A stretch of 43,405 bases of DNA from a virus. Made by a program: the position numbers and the translations under genes. Position 1 is the first letter of the stretch. Each line of letters begins with the position of its first letter. This document shows positions 39,720 through 43,405 of the stretch, in pieces. The notes beneath the pieces were generated by a model that saw nothing but the letters and a program-made list of their open reading frames with translations, was not told the DNA's origin and made no database searches. The stretch lies in IMG/VR virus record IMGVR_UViG_3300037348_000076, positions 1 through 43,405 of that record, one strand, 5' to 3'.

Positions 39720-40062
39720 GTTGATTGCGGGGCGATTCCTATTGTAGACTGGATGCCCGCGCGGGTCAGCCCTTTGAAAATCAAAAACTAGCGAAGTTTC
39801 GGGGATCTCTGACCCGCATTCCTGAAACGGCGCGAAGGACCCCACCTAATAGCCTGATAATCAAACACTTATGTATATTAAAAGTCTTAAAGTCTTGCTT
39901 TAGCACCCGGATTGTCTCAAAACGTAAATGTTTGACGTTCAGCACTTTATACATAGGGCGTTTTATTTTACTCATCCAATGATTTCTAAACTTAACTACG
40001 CAGAGACCCATAAGTAGGCCGGATCGTGCTACCTTATATATATAGGTCTCAAAAACTAAAGG
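39720..40062. other. AT-rich spacer before the early promoter
   Basis: About 340 bp without a convincing gene. A 150-codon minus-strand frame crosses it but runs into the early promoter and coding sequence and is hydrophobic low-quality. Two more copies of the TGAnnnTCA-type core seen in the control region occur here (39848-39871 and 39926-39949). Short A/T-rich sequence with TATATATA at 40036 follows. Confidence 0.6.
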
Positions 40063-40178
40063 GAAAAGAAAGTAAAAATAAAGTATAAAAAACTTGCAAG
40101 TATGGGAAATTAGTTCGTACCTTGCACCTAGAAAGAGGGAAACAATTCCGTTTACCTCAAAACTTAGAACAAAATGAC
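40063..40178 (+). repeat. 116-bp early promoter-leader duplication, copy 1
   Basis: Identical base for base to 41054-41169. It spans the A-rich upstream part, the TTG/TACCTTG promoter, the whole leader and the first five coding bases. Identity ends exactly inside the start of two unrelated genes. Confidence 0.95.
40094..40124 (+). promoter_or_regulatory. Early promoter, cassette 3
   Basis: TTG (40094-40096), a 21-bp spacer containing AAGTATGGGAAATTAGTTCG, and TACCTTG (40118-40124). The leader ends TCAAAACTTAGAACAAA before ATG 40174. Confidence 0.85.
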
Positions 40179-40965
40179 TACTTCCACTACCACTAACACT
40201 ACCACTACTAATAACCATACCAACAGTACTCACTTCGCTGAATACTGGAAAGCCTACGACGCGGCTTTTGGGGTATTTAAGTCGGCAGGCTTCACCGACA
40301 ACAGCGACGACGTAGCCGTCGACGCGCTAGTTGCTGCCGGAGCGTCCATTTTGAAGTTGTCAACAGTGTCGGCCGACAATGTTGAGGCAGCCTGGACGGC
40401 GGCCGCTAAAGCGGCCAAATGTAGGGTTAACCCCAAAACAGCCGCTAAGGAATACCGCGCGGCCGTCAAGGCTGAAAAGGTAGCAGCGGCCGCTTTGGCG
40501 GTTGCCACTGATCGGTTCTACGGCGCGTACACGCAGGACAAACAAGATTGCTACACCACATACAAGGTGGCGGCCGCGTGTGCTGCCTCGGCGCGTCTAA
40601 AAGTTGTGGCGGCAAAGGTGGCGGTAGACACTCAAAGGAAGGGAGAGACATTAACCCGGAAAAGCGCGGAGGGCCGCACTTTCCGGACCTCTTTGATCGG
40701 ATTAGAAATCCTTGGATGGAACTTCGACGCGCAATATATCGCGCACTTTAAGACACTTTACGGGCCTCATGCCTTCCCTTGCGGGCAGGGCATGGCTGAT
40801 GCGGCCGCGCGGTTTGAAAATTCAGACGTTTGTATCCGTTGCCAAGAAGGTGAGTTCTCTTATGCCATTGACGGCGGAGAATACCAACCTTCCGGAGACG
40901 ATACGGCTACTTTAGGAGATCTTAACCTTCTTTTAAGGTTGGAAGATCTTACTGAGGTCTTTTAG
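40174..40965 (+). CDS. Early protein with Thr/Asn start and Ala-rich helical middle
   Basis: 263 codons. Residues 1-18 are a Thr/Asn/Ser string; residues about 65-150 are Ala/Lys-rich and helical (AAWTAAAKAAKCRVNPKTAAKEYRAAV...), recalling the Ala-rich proteins at the left end. The C-terminal 100 residues are ordinary globular sequence with CIRCQEGEFSYAIDGGEY. The Cys pair may bind metal. Driven by early cassette 3. Unknown function; largest protein of the early region. Confidence 0.75.
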   Translation: MTTSTTTNTTTTNNHTNSTHFAEYWKAYDAAFGVFKSAGFTDNSDDVAVDALVAAGASILKLSTVSADNVEAAWTAAAKAAKCRVNPKTAAKEYRAAVKAEKVAAAALAVATDRFYGAYTQDKQDCYTTYKVAAACAASARLKVVAAKVAVDTQRKGETLTRKSAEGRTFRTSLIGLEILGWNFDAQYIAHFKTLYGPHAFPCGQGMADAAARFENSDVCIRCQEGEFSYAIDGGEYQPSGDDTATLGDLNLLLRLEDLTEVF

Positions 40966-40972
40966 TCACCTT

Positions 40973-41033
40973 CCGGTACTACCGTTCCCCGTTCAATCCC
41001 TCACCGGCCGGAACCGGGTTAAGGTAGTACCGG
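40973..41033 (+). promoter_or_regulatory. Hairpin after the 40174 gene
   Basis: CCGGTACTACC (40973-40983) pairs perfectly with GGTAGTACCGG (41023-41033), enclosing a loop with its own CCGGCCGG/CCGG element. The right arm runs directly into GGACGTTTTGAGCC. Likely terminator or processing stem separating two early cassettes; there is no adjacent U-tract beyond GTTTT. Confidence 0.75.
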
Positions 41034-41053
41034 ACGTTTTGAGCCGGCCAACT

Positions 41054-41169
41054 GAAAAGAAAGTAAAAATAAAGTATAAAAAACTTGCAAGTATGGGAAA
41101 TTAGTTCGTACCTTGCACCTAGAAAGAGGGAAACAATTCCGTTTACCTCAAAACTTAGAACAAAATGAC
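41054..41169 (+). repeat. 116-bp early promoter-leader duplication, copy 2
   Basis: Perfect copy of 40063-40178, here placed before the 41165 gene. The lack of any substitution implies recent duplication or gene conversion, or strong selection. Confidence 0.95.
41085..41115 (+). promoter_or_regulatory. Early promoter, cassette 4
   Basis: TTG (41085-41087), 21-bp spacer and TACCTTG (41109-41115), identical to cassette 3 including spacer and leader. Confidence 0.85.
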
Positions 41170-41683
41170 ATATCAGATAATTACCTCCGATAAATTTGAC
41201 GCTTTCTTTGATGCGGTAAAGAATTACTCAGTTCAATTATACCTCACTGACCATGACGGCGACCCAATCGAAGGGTTTACGGGCGACGATCTTAGCAACG
41301 ACGCCGAACGTAGTTTGTTAGAGGTCACGCGGCTTTTTTGGTCGCAGGGACTGCGTCACATAAACGTCTTTTTGACTGATGGAAGTAAGGTAACCTGCGA
41401 AGATCGCGATGTGTTGGATCAATTCGGGTGTTGGCTAGCGGCCGCTTTTGGCGGTCGTGGAATTGGTTTCACTGATACGTCTGTTGACGTGGAAAGTGAC
41501 GGCCTTCCATACGATGGTGAAAACAGCCAGGAGCAACTAAAAATACTAGCCCGTTACTTTTTTAGCGACTGCGGGATGTATGTTGAGGAGGGCGCCATTC
41601 ATATAGACGGACCCCCCTGTTTACAACTCCATTGGGCGCAAGCCGGATCGTCCTTTAACGAATACCCTACGCTTGACAACTGA
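41165..41683 (+). CDS. Acidic early protein, unknown
   Basis: 172 codons, with about 30 Asp/Glu against about 10 Lys/Arg, so strongly acidic. Includes YLTDHDGDPIEGFTGDDLSND and FLTDGSKVTCEDRDVLDQ segments, four Cys and many aromatics. Such charge suggests a DNA mimic or inhibitor of DNA-binding proteins, as in several anti-restriction proteins, but there is no recognisable family. Own promoter (cassette 4). Confidence 0.75.
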   Translation: MTYQIITSDKFDAFFDAVKNYSVQLYLTDHDGDPIEGFTGDDLSNDAERSLLEVTRLFWSQGLRHINVFLTDGSKVTCEDRDVLDQFGCWLAAAFGGRGIGFTDTSVDVESDGLPYDGENSQEQLKILARYFFSDCGMYVEEGAIHIDGPPCLQLHWAQAGSSFNEYPTLDN

Positions 41684-41712
41684 AAAGAAACTGAAAAGAA
41701 AGTTCAATAAAC

Positions 41713-41743
41713 TTGCATACGTACAAAATTAGTTCGTACCTTG
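41713..41743 (+). promoter_or_regulatory. Early promoter, cassette 5
   Basis: TTG (41713-41715), 21-bp spacer ending TTAGTTCG, TACCTTG (41737-41743). The first half of the spacer (CATACGTACAAAA) differs from the other cassettes while TTAGTTCGTACCTTGCACC is kept, showing which part is constrained. The leader ends CCTTCAAAACATAGAACA. Confidence 0.85.
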
Positions 41744-41790
41744 CACCTAGAAAGAAAGGAGCAATGTTGCAACCTTCAAAACATAGAACA

Positions 41791-42123
41791 ATGAAAACCA
41801 AAGATCAGATATTCAAGTCATTAGTCGGTAAGATCGACGAACGCTTCACCAAAATTCAGATTACAGAAACATGTTTTTCCCTTAAGCCGGGACGCAAAAC
41901 AGTTTTCCAGATAGACCGTATTTCTACGCGGGAAATATCCAGGAAAGAGTATGCACTCATTCTTGCAGAGGTTCCGGGCTTCCGCAAAACGGGAGGCAAA
42001 GAAACGGTAACCAAAGGGTACACTCATAGTGGGTACTTGCCCGTAAAGCTTGTTTCAACGTCGCCGTTGGGAAGTTTCAAAACGGTGAGGGTATTTAAGT
42101 TCGTGAACCTAGCTACCTTTTAG
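41791..42123 (+). CDS. Basic early protein, unknown
   Basis: 110 codons from ATG 41791; a longer frame starting at 41713 would begin inside the promoter and is rejected. Lys/Arg/Thr-rich with mixed secondary structure: FTKIQITETCFSLKPGRKTVFQIDRISTREISRKEYALILAEVPGF. The second half has a Gly/Ser/Thr-rich segment then VKLVSTSPLGSFKTVRVFKFV. No family. Ends 14 bases before the first 120-bp repeat. Confidence 0.75.
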   Translation: MKTKDQIFKSLVGKIDERFTKIQITETCFSLKPGRKTVFQIDRISTREISRKEYALILAEVPGFRKTGGKETVTKGYTHSGYLPVKLVSTSPLGSFKTVRVFKFVNLATF

Positions 42124-42137
42124 CACCCGACCCCACC

Positions 42138-42257
42138 TACCTTGCCCCGCCCCGACACAGACCTTTAAAAGTCAGTGTCGGGGCGGGGCTAAGGTGTTGC
42201 CAGACGTTTTGTCTGGCTTAATCGGCGACCATTTGCGGACGTCACAACATAGAAAAA
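42138..42257 (+). repeat. 120-bp hairpin-leader repeat, copy 1
   Basis: Identical to 42828-42947. A long hairpin: GCCCCGCCCCGACAC pairs perfectly with GTGTCGGGGCGGGGC, extended by CCTT/AAGG with one bulged A. A second hairpin CCAGAC-GTTTT-GTCTGG follows, then CTTAATCGGCGACC and the leader GTCACAACATAGAAAAA. It starts with TACCTTG, as in the promoters, but no TTG element at the correct distance is clear, so termination, processing or 5' stabilisation is more likely than a promoter. Confidence 0.9.
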
Positions 42258-42258
42258 C

Positions 42259-42807
42259 ATGACTACTCAACTTAGCACAGTGTTCGGCAATGTAAACTGC
42301 CATTCAACGAGAGACGATGGCACAACGTTTGACACCATTGGCCAGCACGGTCTGGAAATTCTCGCCGTCAACGGGGCCAATGACGGCCCCTACTTTGAGC
42401 CCACCGAGGGTACAGAGTATGGCCGGTGGAGTAATCTTAACGACAAATGTATACAGATTGCAGACTGCAATCTTTTTACCCTAGTGGACGAGTTAGACCG
42501 CGCGGACGGAGAGTTCGCTATTGACAGCACCGACACAGACGTACCGCACAACTACGGCGCATGGTGTGCGTGGGTTATCCCGGCCGGTAGCGGCCCGACA
42601 CTTTACGGCCGGGTAAAGGCCGAACTTAAAAATATCAAGAAGGCCGCTAAGGCCGATAAGAAAGCGGCAAAGAAGGCCGCTAAGGCCGATAAGAAAGCGG
42701 CAAAGAAGGCCGATAGGAAGGCCGCTAAGGCCGCTAAGAAAGCAGCAAAGAGAGAAAGAACGTTTCAAGACCTAGATGCGGACGCCCAACGACGGGGGAA
42801 ACGTTAG
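42259..42807 (+). CDS. Early protein with Lys/Ala-repeat tail
   Basis: 182 codons. Residues 1-115 are acidic, mixed globular sequence (FGNVNCHSTRDDGTTFDTIG..., CIQIADCNLFTLVDELDRADGEFAID). Residues about 122-170 are KKAAKADKKAAKKAAKAD-type repeats, a highly basic histone H1-like tail that should bind DNA or RNA. It ends QRRGKR. Flanked on both sides by the identical 120-bp elements. Function unknown, possibly nucleoid modification by analogy only. Confidence 0.75.
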   Translation: MTTQLSTVFGNVNCHSTRDDGTTFDTIGQHGLEILAVNGANDGPYFEPTEGTEYGRWSNLNDKCIQIADCNLFTLVDELDRADGEFAIDSTDTDVPHNYGAWCAWVIPAGSGPTLYGRVKAELKNIKKAAKADKKAAKKAAKADKKAAKKADRKAAKAAKKAAKRERTFQDLDADAQRRGKR

Positions 42808-42827
42808 CTAGCCTCCTTCCCCGACGT

Positions 42828-42947
42828 TACCTTGCCCCGCCCCGACACAGACCTTTAAAAGTCAGTGTCGGGGCGGGGCTAAGGTGTTGCCAGACGTTTT
42901 GTCTGGCTTAATCGGCGACCATTTGCGGACGTCACAACATAGAAAAA
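42828..42947 (+). repeat. 120-bp hairpin-leader repeat, copy 2
   Basis: Perfect copy of 42138-42257, ending right at the ATG of the 42948 gene. The two copies bracket one gene (690-bp unit), so homologous recombination between them could delete or amplify it. Confidence 0.9.
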
Positions 42948-43190
42948 ATGAAGTACGTAACTATCAAAGGCCAAAGGAATAAGATTACCAAAAAGTACAT
43001 TCGGGAGGTCTTACGTCTACCGAATTTCCTAAGCTACTACTCCGAGCATTCAAGTAATTTAGTGGCCATAACGATCCAATACAACCATAGGTATAGCGAG
43101 GATAACCTAGCTAAGACCGTGGGGGTCGTATACAACAATTTTGAGCTGTTGGTCTTAGAGTTTGAAAACGACCACCAGTACGGCGGGTGA
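42948..43190 (+). CDS. Small early protein, unknown
   Basis: 80 codons. MKYVTIKGQRNKITKKYIREVLRLPNFLSYY is basic, followed by EHSSNLVAITIQYNHRYSEDNLAKTVGVVYNNFELLVLEFEND. This looks like a small alpha/beta protein. Starts right after the second 120-bp element and ends before a hairpin at 43212 and the terminal array. No family. Confidence 0.7.
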   Translation: MKYVTIKGQRNKITKKYIREVLRLPNFLSYYSEHSSNLVAITIQYNHRYSEDNLAKTVGVVYNNFELLVLEFENDHQYGG

Positions 43191-43211
43191 GATTATCCGC
43201 TTACCTCCACC

Positions 43212-43249
43212 TTGCCCCATTCAAGCCATTACAGGTTTGAATGGGGCAA
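43212..43249 (+). terminator. Hairpin after the last early gene
   Basis: TTGCCCCATTCAA (43212-43224) pairs perfectly with TTGAATGGGGCAA (43237-43249) around a 12-base loop. No U-tract follows. It is the same kind of element as at 1688, 40973 and 42138, with a different stem sequence. It is followed by GGACGTTTGCGCC, where the 14-bp array begins. Confidence 0.7.
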
Positions 43250-43260
43250 TGGCAATGTAG

Positions 43261-43405
43261 GACGTTTGCGCCTGATGCTTTGCGCCTGATGCTTTGCGCC
43301 TGATGCTTTGCGCCTGATGCTTTGCGCCTGATGCTTTGCGCCTGATGCTTTGCGCCTGATGCTTTGCGCCTGATGCTTTGCGCCTGATGCTTTGCGCCTG
43401 ATGCT
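43261..43405. repeat. Right-end 14-bp tandem repeat array
   Basis: A degenerate first unit (GACGTTTGCGCCT, 43261-43273), nine perfect GATGCTTTGCGCCT units (43274-43399) and six bases of another. The longest exact overlap between the two ends of the window is 118 bp. If that overlap is an assembly artefact of a circle, the array is ten perfect units; if not, it is longer and unresolved. Confidence 0.95.

Noticed and set aside
39225-39845. Long Pro/His/Thr-rich minus-strand frames across the minisatellite
   Set aside because: Low-complexity translation of the G-rich repeat in several frames; no start context or non-repetitive conserved domain.
39781-40233. 150-codon minus-strand frame
   Set aside because: Runs through the early promoter and leader, AT-driven hydrophobic composition, no leader of its own.
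1-43405. tRNA genes
   Set aside because: None recognised by eye; no cloverleaf with a T-arm GTTCRANNC in a plausible context. A tRNA scan would be needed to exclude them.

Overview
The window looks like an essentially complete genome of a contractile-tailed phage (myovirus form) infecting a member of the Bacteroidota. The host call rests on promoters and leaders. Several upstream regions carry TTG, an 18-21 bp spacer and TAnnTTTG or TAnnTTG, the Bacteroidota sigma-factor pattern, and starts are preceded by A-rich leaders rather than Shine-Dalgarno sequences. Species cannot be told. I see no integrase, transposase, ParA or clear CI-type repressor, so an obligately lytic or unusual temperate lifestyle are both open. 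I recognised no tRNA.

Both ends consist of the same 14-bp tandem repeat. The sequence is therefore probably circular, or circularly permuted or terminally redundant, and was opened inside a repeat array.

Layout: (1) Across the array, 39.2-43.4 kb and 0.9-5.0 kb form one rightward early region of small, mostly unrecognised genes. They include alanine-rich helical proteins, an acidic protein and a protein with a Lys/Ala tail. They are driven by five near-identical promoter-leader cassettes and separated by long GC-rich hairpins, some duplicated exactly (116 bp and 120 bp repeats). A lysozyme-like gene closes this part. (2) 5.0-14.4 kb, rightward: replication and recombination. The order is DarA-like small protein, HTH protein, rrp5-like phage protein, DUF2800 (Cas4-like), DUF2815 (ssDNA-binding), family A DNA polymerase, VapE-type primase-helicase, VRR-NUC nuclease and SNF2-type helicase. 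(3) 38.6-14.4 kb, leftward: late genes. The packaging and head part is lambda/Mu-like: gpZ-like protein, TerS, a 44-aa ORF, GpA-type TerL, gpW-like, lambda-type portal, a protease-Mu-type capsid fusion, DUF2190, neck and tail terminator. A fibre block and a putative lysis block follow. The tail is P2-like: sheath, tube, E/E' with a -1 frameshift site, tape measure, U, X, D, V, W, J, I, collar fibre and fibre chaperone. (4) 38.6-39.2 kb: a non-coding divergent control region packed with inverted-repeat elements, a candidate origin, cos/packaging or operator region. A G-rich minisatellite lies at 39.4-39.7 kb.

The early region would reprogram the host, the middle operon would replicate the genome, and the leftward operon would build and release a lambda/Mu-type head on a P2-type contractile tail. 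The least explained material is the repetitive early-region regulatory architecture and the divergent control region.
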